Notes under the pieces: generated by a model
Databases searched by the model: none
Seen by the model: only the letters and a program-made list of their open reading frames with translations
Told to the model about the DNA's origin: nothing
Made by a program: the position numbers and the translations under genes
Assembly (NCBI GenBank): GCA_049317545.1
Contig: JBMOIB010000003.1
Coordinates: 1 to 64,000, forward strand
Length of the DNA stretch: 64,000 nt
Source: REEB506 sp049317545
Lineage (GTDB): Bacteria; Pseudomonadota; Alphaproteobacteria; Caulobacterales; Aquidulcibacteraceae
Direction of reading: 5' to 3'
Shown here: one piece after another, positions 42,586 to 51,984 of the stretch
How positions within the stretch are numbered: position 1 is the first letter of the stretch
Layout of the letters: each line of letters opens with the position of its first letter

Positions 42586-45309
42586 TTAACCTTCGCCGCG
42601 ACCGCCGCACGCAGCGCAGACGATGCCGCCTGAGGCCTCCTTCAGCAGGGTGAAATGGCCACAGGCGCCGCAGGGCTCGCCGAGATAGGCAGATGCCGGC
42701 GCGGCGGCCCGTGGGCGCGCGGATGGCTCTTCCTTGCGGTCGCGCTCGACGGGACGACGCGAGGGCAGAACGATGATGTTGTCGGGCCCCTGGCCGCGCG
42801 CGAACCCTTTGGAAATGAATTTGACCGCGGCTTCGGCCTCGAGCGCCGCCTTGCCGAGGCCGTCGGCGCGCGCGGCGAACGGGTCGACATGGGCAAGGTC
42901 GCTGCGGCCGAGGTAACTCACGGCGAGTTCACGGAAAATATAGTCCAGGATGGACGTCGCGTGGCGGATTGAATCGTTGCCGCGCACCTCGCCGGACGGT
43001 TCGAACCGCGTGAAGACGAAAGCGTCGACGAATTCTTCGAGCGGCACGCCGTATTGCAGGCCGATCGAGATCGCGATGGCGAAGTTGTTCATCAACGAGC
43101 GGAAGGCGGCGCCTTCTTTGTGCATGTCGATGAAGATCTCGCCGACCGCGCCATCGTCATATTCGCCCGTGTGGACATAGACCTTATGCCCGCCGACGCT
43201 GGCTTTCTGGATGTAGCCTTTGCGGCGGTCCGGCAGGCGGCGGCGCTCGGCCGGACGGTCCACCATGCGCTCGACGATCCGCTCGCGGATCGCGTCCTGC
43301 GGCGCGGCCATTGGCGCCGCGATCGGCTCGGCCGCCGGCGCCGCCAAGGCCGGGGGCGGTGCGAGGATGAGCGTCGGCTTAAGGACGGCCGCCCGCGTAA
43401 TCAGGGCGTCGGCGGCGCCGGTGAGGTCGAGCGCCAGCCCACCGAACACGTAAGGCGCCACTGCCTCCGCGAGCGCCACTTGCGGGCCGTGCGCGAGCGT
43501 CTCGGAATCGGCGAAAATCGCCCGGTGTTCGTCGCGAAGGCTGGGCGCTTCGGCGAGCGCGCGGACGCCGAAACAATAAGACTGGGCGGCGTCGATATCA
43601 TTCTGGCGGAAGCCGAGCGCGCGCAGGAGGCCGCTGCGGCGCACGTCGTCGGCGCTGACGCCCAGGGCCTCGGCGCAATAGGCCTCGCCGAGCACGGCCG
43701 GATGGGCCGCGCCGTCGAGCGAGAACGAGCCTTTCAAGGCGGCGTCGATCGCTTCGATGCTGGCGGAGCTCAGTCCGCGCTCCGCGAGCGCGTCGACGGA
43801 CACGCACGGGGCGCCCTCGAGCGTGCGGCGGCCCTCGGCGTCGCTGATCACATCGGCGATCGCACTCGAGCCGTAGCCGAGCGCAGCGAGCGCATCGATC
43901 ACCACGGGGCGCACCCGCTTGCCGATGCCGCCGCTTTCGCGCGCGGCGATCTGGGCGAGCGGCGCAGCCGCTGCGGCGCCGGTGGAGGCGTCGAGAAGCT
44001 GGCGCACATAGGCATCCGGTACGAGCGCCGTCAGGCTCGCATGGCGAAGCGTTTTGCCCTTGCCGAGCACTTCCGCGAACAGCGCCGCGGCGCGCGCGAA
44101 CACGGGACCTTCGCCGCGGCTGGCGGAGTCGCGCGCCTGGCGCAATCTGGCTTCCTGAAACCGACGCGACGCAGCCCAGTGCGGGCAGGCGCCACGTGCG
44201 GCGGCGAGGCGGGCGCTCTCGGCGGCGGCGGCGGCCGTCGTCAGTGCGGCAAGACCGGCGGCGCAGGTCCGCCCCGCGTCGGAATCGAAGGCCAGTCCGG
44301 ATTTCAACACCGCCTCGGCGAGGCCGGCGAGGCGGATCGCAAGGCGGCGCGGCCCGGCGGCGCCGAACCGGTCTGCGGCCCCGTCCAGAGCGACGACCAG
44401 CAGACGCGTCGCCAATTCCAGATCGTCGACCGCTACGACGCCATTGCGCACGAACGCCGCAAGGTTCACCGCGCCGCCGAGACCGACGCCGACGCCGGCG
44501 AACGCGCCCGTCGGATCAACCGGGGCGTCCCCGCGGGTGCGGCGTTGGACGGGGTCGTCGTATCCGCCGGCGATCGCTGCAGCGCCGGCTTGGCCTTGGC
44601 GGTCGATGGCGGCGGCGTACACATCCCGGCCAGACCAGTGGCCGCGCAGCGCGCGGGCGGCGTCAACCGGCAGGGCGCCGCGACGCCGGGCTTCCTCAGC
44701 CGCAAGGCGGGCGTCGGCGCCGGTAGCGGCGTCGTTGGCGGCGGCGAGGGCGTCGTCGATGCGCCGCGCGCCGGCGAGCGCGGCGGCGCGAGCGCGGTCG
44801 ACCGCGAGCGCGTTCGGATCGCCGCTCACAAGAACGCAGGGTCCCAGTTCGCCTGGACGCGCGAGGCGCGCGGCGGCGTCGAGCGCCTGAAGGGCGGCCG
44901 AAGGGGCGGGGCCAAGGAGCCCAACGCGTGCGCCGCCGCGCAAGGCGTTCGCAGCCGTCATCATGGCTTCGAAGGGGTCGCCCTCGGGCCAGTTCAACAA
45001 ATGGGCTGAGAAGGGCGCGCCGCAGCCGCGGGCCGCCCCGATCACCGCCGGATCGAGCGCGATCCGCCGGTCCAACAGATGCGCCGCCAGGCTGTCGACG
45101 ATATCCGCGTCGGCCCAATCGGCGATCTCGCCGGCGATGATCGCGACGCCGGTCTCGACGCAGGCCTGGTCAGGCCCGATCGGCGCCGCAAGCCCAGCCT
45201 CGAGCGCGGCCGCGCAGGCGTCGCTATCCCAATCGACCGGCGCGCGGACTCCGACAGCTTCATCGGCGTCCCAACGTTCGATCGTGCGCTCGATCCAATC
45301 GCGACTCAT
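42586..45309 (-). CDS. Ribonucleotide-reductase-like protein with TSCPD domain, probable pseudoenzyme
   Basis: 907 residues. The C-terminal part (about 694-810) is a well-conserved TSCPD domain of vitamin-B12-dependent ribonucleotide reductase NrdJ (EIFIDMHKEGAAFRSLMNNF, ATSILDYIFRELAVSYL). A zinc-ribbon tail (Cys880, 883, 898, 901) follows, as in NrdJ. The preceding ~690 residues keep the order and helix pattern of the NrdJ barrel (for example AVNLAAFV, GLAFDSDAGR, LGEAYCAEALGV) but are Ala-rich and lack the asparagine-cysteine-glutamate active-site motif and the flanking redox cysteine. Shorter than typical NrdJ (around 1,200). ATG follows GGGGAG. Function unknown. Confidence 0.8.
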   Translation of the reverse strand: MSRDWIERTIERWDADEAVGVRAPVDWDSDACAAALEAGLAAPIGPDQACVETGVAIIAGEIADWADADIVDSLAAHLLDRRIALDPAVIGAARGCGAPFSAHLLNWPEGDPFEAMMTAANALRGGARVGLLGPAPSAALQALDAAARLARPGELGPCVLVSGDPNALAVDRARAAALAGARRIDDALAAANDAATGADARLAAEEARRRGALPVDAARALRGHWSGRDVYAAAIDRQGQAGAAAIAGGYDDPVQRRTRGDAPVDPTGAFAGVGVGLGGAVNLAAFVRNGVVAVDDLELATRLLVVALDGAADRFGAAGPRRLAIRLAGLAEAVLKSGLAFDSDAGRTCAAGLAALTTAAAAAESARLAAARGACPHWAASRRFQEARLRQARDSASRGEGPVFARAAALFAEVLGKGKTLRHASLTALVPDAYVRQLLDASTGAAAAAPLAQIAARESGGIGKRVRPVVIDALAALGYGSSAIADVISDAEGRRTLEGAPCVSVDALAERGLSSASIEAIDAALKGSFSLDGAAHPAVLGEAYCAEALGVSADDVRRSGLLRALGFRQNDIDAAQSYCFGVRALAEAPSLRDEHRAIFADSETLAHGPQVALAEAVAPYVFGGLALDLTGAADALITRAAVLKPTLILAPPPALAAPAAEPIAAPMAAPQDAIRERIVERMVDRPAERRRLPDRRKGYIQKASVGGHKVYVHTGEYDDGAVGEIFIDMHKEGAAFRSLMNNFAIAISIGLQYGVPLEEFVDAFVFTRFEPSGEVRGNDSIRHATSILDYIFRELAVSYLGRSDLAHVDPFAARADGLGKAALEAEAAVKFISKGFARGQGPDNIIVLPSRRPVERDRKEEPSARPRAAAPASAYLGEPCGACGHFTLLKEASGGIVCAACGGRGEG

Positions 45310-45491
45310 GGCCACTCCCCGGCAGTGCCGAAGGCTAGGCGGGGATCGAGGCTTGAATCAACATCTCGAAGCGAAAAAGCGGTGGGCTACTAAATGTGGC
45401 GCGCCAACGACGGCGCAGCCGCCTTTATTTCTCCAGCGACGCGGGGCATAGTCCGCCGTCTTTCGCCGTGGTCCGGGGGCGCACGCGCCGT

Positions 45492-45887
45492 ATGATCCTC
45501 AAGCGTATCTTCACCTGGTGGAACGGGGCCACGATCGGCGCCCTCTACGATATCGGCCGCCGCGGCGTGCTCGTCGGCGAGGACGAGCAGGGCAACAAAT
45601 ACTACCAGGAGCGCAAGGCGAGCCTCGATGGCCGGCCGCGGCGCTGGGTGGTCTATAACGGCGTCGCTGAAGCGTCGCGCGTGCCCGTCGATTGGCACGG
45701 GTGGATGCATCACACGTTTGAAGACCCGCCGACGGTCGCGCCGTTCAAGTTGAAGGCCTGGGAAAAGCCGCACCAGCCCAACCGGACCGGCACGCCTGGC
45801 GCGTATCATCCGCCGGGTTCGCTGGAGCGCGGCGGGCAGAGGGCCAAAGCGACCGGCGATTACGAAGCCTGGACCCCGGAGAACTGA
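45492..45887 (+). CDS. NADH:ubiquinone oxidoreductase subunit NDUFA12
   Basis: 131 residues. Accessory complex I subunit (B17.2 type) found in mitochondria and alphaproteobacteria. Characteristic sequence includes ARRG-like GRRGVLVGEDEQGNKYYQ, RRWVVYNG and VPVDWHGWMHHT. I chose the ATG at 45492; the upstream frame is Arg-rich and not conserved. Starts 183 bp from the divergent NrdJ-like gene. It is followed by mlaD 1 nt after its stop. The rest of complex I is not here. Confidence 0.94.
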   Translation: MILKRIFTWWNGATIGALYDIGRRGVLVGEDEQGNKYYQERKASLDGRPRRWVVYNGVAEASRVPVDWHGWMHHTFEDPPTVAPFKLKAWEKPHQPNRTGTPGAYHPPGSLERGGQRAKATGDYEAWTPEN

Positions 45888-45888
45888 G

Positions 45889-46383
45889 ATGGCGCAAGCG
45901 GGCGCAGCGCGCGAAGACGCGGCCGAAACCCTGGTCGGCGCAATCGTCGCCCTCGTGGCGATCGGCTTCCTAGCGTTTGCGCTGGCGCGCGCCGGCGCCG
46001 GTGAGGCGAGCGGCGGATATCGCCTTGTCGCGTCGTTCGATCGGGTCGATGGGGTCGCGATCGGATCCGACGTTCGGATGTCCGGCGTGAAGGTCGGGAC
46101 GGTGTCTTCGGTCGCGCTCGACGCTGCCGATTATCGCGCCAAGCTGACGATCGCCGTGGACCCCGCAATCAAGGTGCCCATGGATTCGACCGCCAAGATC
46201 GCTACCGATGGGCTGCTTGGCGGCGCGTTCGTTTCGATCGAGCCGGGCGGGGCCGCTGACATGCTGCCGGCCGGCGGTCAGTTCGAAAATACGCAAGGTT
46301 CGGTCGATCTCATTACGTTGTTTGCGGGGATCGCCGGCGGCGGCGCCCAAAAACAGACGAATTCAAGCGCCACGACGCCCTGA
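45889..46383 (+). CDS. mlaD: MlaD family outer-membrane lipid asymmetry protein
   Basis: 164 residues. One N-terminal membrane anchor (about 14-36) and a single MCE domain (about 42-120) with RLVASFDRVDGVAIGSDVRMSGVKVG, typical of MlaD. It would form the periplasmic hexamer of the Mla transporter with MlaE/MlaF at 4991-6525. It starts 1 nt after the NDUFA12 stop and overlaps the next gene by one base (TGATG). Family is firm; partnership with the distant mlaFE is inferred. Confidence 0.92.
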   Translation: MAQAGAAREDAAETLVGAIVALVAIGFLAFALARAGAGEASGGYRLVASFDRVDGVAIGSDVRMSGVKVGTVSSVALDAADYRAKLTIAVDPAIKVPMDSTAKIATDGLLGGAFVSIEPGGAADMLPAGGQFENTQGSVDLITLFAGIAGGGAQKQTNSSATTP

Positions 46384-46802
46384 TGCGCGCTCTTATCCTT
46401 GCTCTTTCGCTGGCGCTCGCGGCGTCGGCCTTGCCGGCTGCGGCCCAAACCGCCGATCCCGTTCCGCCGCCGCAACGCGCGGTCGGCGCCCCGGGTGCGC
46501 TCGCCATCCTGCGCGGGCTCGACAAGGTGACCGGGCAGTATCGCGACTTCCAAGCGCCGGTCGGCAAGGCGGTGAAGTTCCACACGCTGCAGGTCACCGC
46601 CCGCGCCTGCCAGAAGGCGCCGGCCGAGGAAGCGCCGGAAACGGCGGTCTTCATGGAAGTGACGGATACGCCTCTCCAGAAGAAGGGGCAGCCGGCGCCC
46701 GAAACGTCGAAGATCTTCTCCGGCTGGATTTTCGCTTCGAGCCCCGCGCTCAACGCGCTCGAACATCCTGTCTACGACGTCTGGGCGATCGACTGCCGCT
46801 AG
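46383..46802 (+). CDS. DUF2155 domain-containing secreted protein
   Basis: 139 residues. Signal peptide LALSLALAASALPAAAQ. The DUF2155 region follows (LRGLDKVTGQYRDFQAPVG, VFMEVTD, IFSGWIFASSPALNALEHPVYDVWAIDC), including two conserved cysteines. The family is alphaproteobacterial and of unknown function, usually between NDUFA12 and aat, as here. Its TAG stop lies inside CTAG, which is also the stop of the convergent aat gene, so the two coding regions overlap by 4 bp. Confidence 0.9.
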   Translation: MRALILALSLALAASALPAAAQTADPVPPPQRAVGAPGALAILRGLDKVTGQYRDFQAPVGKAVKFHTLQVTARACQKAPAEEAPETAVFMEVTDTPLQKKGQPAPETSKIFSGWIFASSPALNALEHPVYDVWAIDCR

Positions 46803-47467
46803 GCCTCGCCAGGCGCCGCGATGGGCGCCAACGCGGCCATCGCCTCCGCTCCTGAAAGCGCCAAGGGCGCGCGGAGGAAATCGGCGTCGGCCGCGAGGGC
46901 GCGCTCCAGGCGAACCCGAAACTGCGCCCGCGGAATCTGCTCGACTCCGAATTGCGCCAAGTGGGCCGTCCAGAATTGCGCGTCGAGCAGTTTGAAGCCG
47001 CCGATCTTGAGGCGCGCGACAAGGTGGACGAGCGCGATCTTGCTGGCGTCGCGCGCGCGGGAAAACATGCTTTCGCCGAAGAACGCGCCGCCGACGCTCA
47101 CCCCGTATAGTCCCCCGACGAGCGCGCCTTCATCGCGCACTTCCACGCTGTGGGCCTGCCCGCGGCGATGGAGCTCCAGATAAAGGTTCTGGATGGTCGG
47201 GTTGATCCAGGTCTCATCCCGGTCGCCGCGCAGCTCGGCGCAGCCTTGGATCACCGCCTCGAAGTCCTCATTGACGCTGACGCGCACGCGATCCCCGCGC
47301 ACGGTGCGCGCCAGGCGGCGCGGCGCGTGAAACCGATCGATCGGCAGCACGCCGCGCCAATCGGGATCGACCAGGAAGAGCTGGGCGGCCTCGCGGCTTT
47401 CGGCCATGGGGAAAACGCCGCGCCGGTAGCACGCGATGAGTTCGTCCGGGCCGAACCGCGCGCTCAT
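46799..47467 (-). CDS. aat: Leucyl/phenylalanyl-tRNA-protein transferase
   Basis: 222 residues. Adds Leu or Phe to proteins with N-terminal Arg or Lys, marking them for the ClpS/ClpAP N-degron pathway. Family features: YRRGVFPMAE near the start, LFLVDPDWRGVLPIDRFH, DETWINPTIQNLYLELHRRGQAHSVE, and GGAFFGESMFS. The ATG at 47467 is 10 nt after the accC stop; the longer frame runs inside accC. Last gene of aroQ-accB-accC-aat. Confidence 0.96.
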   Translation of the reverse strand: MSARFGPDELIACYRRGVFPMAESREAAQLFLVDPDWRGVLPIDRFHAPRRLARTVRGDRVRVSVNEDFEAVIQGCAELRGDRDETWINPTIQNLYLELHRRGQAHSVEVRDEGALVGGLYGVSVGGAFFGESMFSRARDASKIALVHLVARLKIGGFKLLDAQFWTAHLAQFGVEQIPRAQFRVRLERALAADADFLRAPLALSGAEAMAALAPIAAPGEA

Positions 47468-47477
47468 CGATCGCCCC

Positions 47478-48821
<1,344 letters not shown>

Positions 48822-48828
48822 CGTGCGC

Positions 48829-49305
48829 CTATTCGAGCACGACGAGCGCTTCGCCGAATTCGACCGGCTGGGCGTCCGTCACGATGATCTGCGTCACGCG
48901 TCCGGCGCGCGGCGCAGGAATCGGGTTGAACGTTTTCATCGCTTCGACGATGAGGAGCGTCTGCCCTTCCGTCACGTTGTCGCCGACCTTGATGAACACC
49001 GCGGCGCCCGGCTCGGGGGAGAGGTAGGCGGTGCCGACCATCGGCGAAAGAACGGCGCCGGGATGGGCGCGCACATCGGTGCGGGCAGGTTCGGGCGAGG
49101 GCAGGGCAGGCGCCGCGGGCGGGTGATAGCTCGGCGCATAGGTCGAGGGGGCCGGCGCTGCGACCATGACGCCGCCGCGCGCAAGACGCAGTTTCAAATC
49201 GCCCTGCTCGACCTCGATTTCGGTGAGGCCTGAATCGCGCAGGATGCCCGCCAGCTCGCGCACGAGGTCGGGATCGATGCCCGAGGCGTGGGTCTTTTCT
49301 TTCAT
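48829..49305 (-). CDS. accB: Acetyl-CoA carboxylase biotin carboxyl carrier protein
   Basis: 158 residues from the ATG at 49305; the earlier frame is Arg-rich and overlaps the aroQ end. The biotinylated lysine is Lys124 in VEAMKTFNPI. An N-terminal dimerisation region and a Pro/Ala linker (about 50-80) precede the C-terminal biotinyl domain. The residue after the biotinyl lysine pair is Thr-Phe rather than the commoner Met-Met/Leu, a mild variant. Lies between aroQ and accC. Confidence 0.96.
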   Translation of the reverse strand: MKEKTHASGIDPDLVRELAGILRDSGLTEIEVEQGDLKLRLARGGVMVAAPAPSTYAPSYHPPAAPALPSPEPARTDVRAHPGAVLSPMVGTAYLSPEPGAAVFIKVGDNVTEGQTLLIVEAMKTFNPIPAPRAGRVTQIIVTDAQPVEFGEALVVLE

Positions 49306-49354
49306 CCGCCTGTTTCTCCTTACCGCGGGAGTGCGGCGCGCTTGTCGAGCGCGG

Positions 49355-49801
49355 TCAGTTTTCGCCGCCAACCATGGCGGCCAAGGCTTCGATGGCCAGC
49401 ACATACCCTATTGCGCCGAGCCCGGCGATGGTTCCTCGCGCGGCGGAAGCCACATAGGAATGATGCCGGAACGGTTCGCGTGCCGCCGGGTTGCTGATAT
49501 GGACCTCGACGACCGGGATCGTGATCGCCTTGATCGCATCGTGCAGCGCCACCGAAGTGTGTGTGTAGCCGCCGGGATTGATCGCCGCGCCGATCGCCAT
49601 CCTGCCTGCTTCATGGAGCCAGTCGATCAACTGACCCTCGTGATTTGATTGTTCGAAGCGCAATTCGAGGCCGCGTTCCGCCGCCTTGGCGGCGCAGGCT
49701 GACCGCACGTCGGCCAAGGTCGCCGCGCCATAGATCCCCGGCTCCCGCGTGCCGAGGAGATTGAGATTGGGCCCGTTCAGGACGAAAACGGTTCGGGTCA
49801 T
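49355..49801 (-). CDS. aroQ: Type II 3-dehydroquinate dehydratase
   Basis: 148 residues. Third step of the shikimate pathway. Motif LNGPNLNLLGTREPGIYG holds the catalytic Tyr24; INPGGYTHTSVALHDA holds Asn75 and His81; VEVHISNP holds His101. Chosen ATG at 49801 gives the standard N-terminus. First gene of aroQ-accB-accC-aat, a known alphaproteobacterial neighbourhood. Diverges from thiS across 100 bp. Confidence 0.97.
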   Translation of the reverse strand: MTRTVFVLNGPNLNLLGTREPGIYGAATLADVRSACAAKAAERGLELRFEQSNHEGQLIDWLHEAGRMAIGAAINPGGYTHTSVALHDAIKAITIPVVEVHISNPAAREPFRHHSYVASAARGTIAGLGAIGYVLAIEALAAMVGGEN

Positions 49802-49901
49802 GCAACGGCTTTCCACGAAGCCGCCCGGTTCGTCAACGCCTGGCGACCGCTGGGCGGCGCGCGAGGTTGTCGGCTCGGGCGGGCTGGCTTATGTCGGGCC
49901 C

Positions 49902-50114
49902 ATGGCGAACGAGATCCTTATTCTGGTGAACGGCGAGGACCGGCGTGCGCCGGCGCAGTCGACCATCCTGTCGTTCCTCGAACACTTGGGCCTCAATCCG
50001 GCGCGCGTCGCCGTCGAGCGCAATCGGGAAATCGTTGCGCGGTCGCGGTTCTCCGACACCGGGTTGGCCGACGGCGATCGCATCGAGATCGTTCAGTTCG
50101 TGGGCGGCGGCTGA
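49902..50114 (+). CDS. thiS: Sulfur carrier protein ThiS
   Basis: 70 residues, ubiquitin-like fold. The C-terminus ends FVGGG, supplying the Gly-Gly end that is thiocarboxylated to donate sulfur to the thiazole ring. ILSFLEHLGL and ARVAVERNREIVARS are typical. The ATG at 49902 is chosen; earlier frames overlap aroQ. No TPP riboswitch sequence is visible in the 100-bp gap upstream. thiG follows 52 nt later; thiC, thiO and thiE are absent here. Confidence 0.93.
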   Translation: MANEILILVNGEDRRAPAQSTILSFLEHLGLNPARVAVERNREIVARSRFSDTGLADGDRIEIVQFVGGG

Positions 50115-50166
50115 TTGCGCCGCGGGGCTGCATGACAAGCGTAACGCGCGCGCGCATATAGCGGTC

Positions 50167-50958
50167 ATGAGCGCGCCTTCTGATTTGTCGGTCGATCCCT
50201 TGGTCATCGCCGGGCGGACGTTTTCGTCCCGCCTCATCATCGGCACGGGGAAGTATAAGTCCTACGCCGAAAACGCCGCCGCTTTGGCGGCGAGCGGGGC
50301 GGAGATCGTCACGGTCGCTGTCCGCCGGGTGAATCTCTCCGATCCTTCCTCGGAGCGGCTCACCGATCACATCGACCCGTCGAAGACCGTTTTTCTCCCT
50401 AACACTGCCGGCTGCTTCACCGCTGAGGACGCGCTGCGGACTTTGCGGCTCGCCCGCGAGGCCGGCGGCTGGACCTTGGTGAAGCTCGAAGTGCTCGCCG
50501 ACCAGAAGACGCTCTATCCCGACATGGAGGAGACGCTGCGGGCCGCCAAAGTCCTGGTCGCCGAAGGCTTCGAGGTGATGGTCTATTGCAGCGACGATCC
50601 GGTCTACGCCCGCAAACTCGAGGATGCGGGCTGCGTCGCAATCATGCCGCTCGGCTCGCTGATCGGGTCGGGCCTGGGCGTGCAGAACCCCGTCAACATC
50701 CGCCTGATCGTCGAGCAGGCGCGTGTGCCGGTGATCGTCGACGCCGGGGTCGGCACGGCGAGCGACGCCGCGATCGCCATGGAGCTCGGCTGCGACGGCG
50801 TACTCATGAATACCGCGATCGCCGAAGCCAAGGATCCGATCCGCATGGCGCGCGCCATGCGCCACGCGGTCATCGCCGGGCGCGAAGCCTACCTGGCCGG
50901 GCGCATGGGGAAGAAGCGCTATGCCGATCCAAGCAGCCCCCTGGCGGGGTTGATCTGA
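50167..50958 (+). CDS. thiG: Thiazole synthase
   Basis: 263 residues. Builds the thiazole phosphate of thiamine from DXP, dehydroglycine and ThiS thiocarboxylate. TIM barrel with the Schiff-base lysine Lys106 in WTLVKLEVL, the phosphate loops MPLGSLIGSGLGV and VDAGVGTASDAAIAMELG, and GVLMNTAIA. ATG chosen at 50167, as the longer frame overlaps thiS. Followed by a palindromic repeat at 50971. Confidence 0.97.
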   Translation: MSAPSDLSVDPLVIAGRTFSSRLIIGTGKYKSYAENAAALAASGAEIVTVAVRRVNLSDPSSERLTDHIDPSKTVFLPNTAGCFTAEDALRTLRLAREAGGWTLVKLEVLADQKTLYPDMEETLRAAKVLVAEGFEVMVYCSDDPVYARKLEDAGCVAIMPLGSLIGSGLGVQNPVNIRLIVEQARVPVIVDAGVGTASDAAIAMELGCDGVLMNTAIAEAKDPIRMARAMRHAVIAGREAYLAGRMGKKRYADPSSPLAGLI

Positions 50959-50970
50959 GAGGGCGGGGGC

Positions 50971-51095
50971 TCACCCCTCATCCGTCTCGCCTGCCGCGCT
51001 TGCGATCCGCCTTCTCCCACAAAGGGAGAAGGGCGCCGCAATGCTCCTTCTTCCCTTGTGGGAGAAGGTGGCGCGGAGCGCCGGATGAGGGGTGA
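50971..51095. repeat. Large palindromic intergenic repeat
   Basis: 125 bp bounded by TCACCCCTCATCCG and its exact reverse complement CGGATGAGGGGTGA. An inner pair of about 23-bp imperfect arms (CCTTCTCCCACAA and TTGTGGGAGAAGG) lies at 51010-51022 and downstream. Its sequence resembles dispersed CTCATCCG...TTCTCCCACA elements that I recall in alphaproteobacterial genomes. It sits between the convergent thiG and DsbA-like genes and may also stop transcription from both sides. Confidence 0.75.
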
Positions 51096-51134
51096 ACCGC
51101 CAACGCATTTAGATTTGCGCTGCGAAGAGCGCCC

Positions 51135-51890
51135 TTAGCGCGTCTTCTTCGCGCCGCCGCCGGTCAGGTTCGCCGCGACGAGTTTTTCCAGCGAGGCGAA
51201 ATCAGCGCCATGGACCCATTCGCCGTTGACCATGAAGGCCGGCGTGCCTTCGACGCGCGCCTGTGCGCCGAGGTCGTGGTTGTCGTCGATGAGCTTGGCG
51301 ATGGCGGGGTCGTTCATGTCGCGGCGCATGCGCGCGACGTCGACGCCAACGCGCTTGGCGGTGGCGTCGATCAGCTTGGCGTTGAGCTCGCCCTTGGAGG
51401 ACATGAGCGCTTGGTGGAAGGCGAGGTACTTGCCCTGCCGGATGGTCGCGATGGCGGCTTTCGACGCCTCGAGCGAGGCCGGGCCGAGCACCGGGTATTC
51501 CTTGAACACGACCCGCACGTCCTTCCGGGTTCGGACGGTGTTCATCATCCAATCGAGCGAGGCTTTGCAGTACCCGCAGCGATAATCGAAGAACTCGACG
51601 ACCACGACCTTGGCGTCTTTCGGGCCGACCGCGAAATGGCGCGGATCGGTCTCGATCGCCACGCGGCGCTGTTGCTCCTGGCGCTTGCGCAGGACGCCGA
51701 TCGCTTCGTCGAGCACTTCCGGGTTCGACACGAGATACTCGCGCACGATCTGGCGGACGCGCGCTTCCTCTTCCTTCGAGAAGGCCGGTTTGCCCGGCGC
51801 CTGGGCGACGGCGGGCGCGGCGATAGTCGCAAAACCGAGAACGAGCCCGATGAGGGCTGTCGCGAACAGACGGAAACGCAAAATCTTCAT
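51135..51890 (-). CDS. DsbA family periplasmic thioredoxin-like protein
   Basis: 251 residues. Signal peptide (LFATALIGLVLGFATIAAPAVAQ), then a helical N-terminal segment, then a thioredoxin fold with the CGYC redox motif (Cys105, Cys108) in FFDYRCGYCKASLDWM and a cis-proline in VEGTPAFMVNG. The N-terminal helical extension is typical of Com1/ScsC-like DsbA relatives, so it may act as oxidase or isomerase. It follows the M48 protease by 94 nt on the same strand. ATG chosen to begin at the signal peptide. Confidence 0.9.
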   Translation of the reverse strand: MKILRFRLFATALIGLVLGFATIAAPAVAQAPGKPAFSKEEEARVRQIVREYLVSNPEVLDEAIGVLRKRQEQQRRVAIETDPRHFAVGPKDAKVVVVEFFDYRCGYCKASLDWMMNTVRTRKDVRVVFKEYPVLGPASLEASKAAIATIRQGKYLAFHQALMSSKGELNAKLIDATAKRVGVDVARMRRDMNDPAIAKLIDDNHDLGAQARVEGTPAFMVNGEWVHGADFASLEKLVAANLTGGGAKKTR

Positions 51891-51984
51891 GCGGCTTCTT
51901 AAGGCATGGCGCGCCTTGCCCCGCAAGGGCGCCGAGGCAGGGATGGCGCAGTTGCCAAGCGGCGCCGATCGCCGACCTGGCTTA

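Noticed and set aside
43054..45009. 651-codon open frame on the plus strand within the NrdJ-like gene
   Set aside because: Antisense shadow; no ribosome binding site and Arg/Gly-rich sequence. The minus-strand frame contains the clear TSCPD domain.
49802..49901. TPP riboswitch before thiS
   Set aside because: The conserved CTGAGA-type thi-box sequence and pairing arms are not present in the 100-bp gap.
50115..50166. Z-DNA-like GC alternation before thiG
   Set aside because: A run of about ten alternating G/C bases is expected by chance at this GC content.
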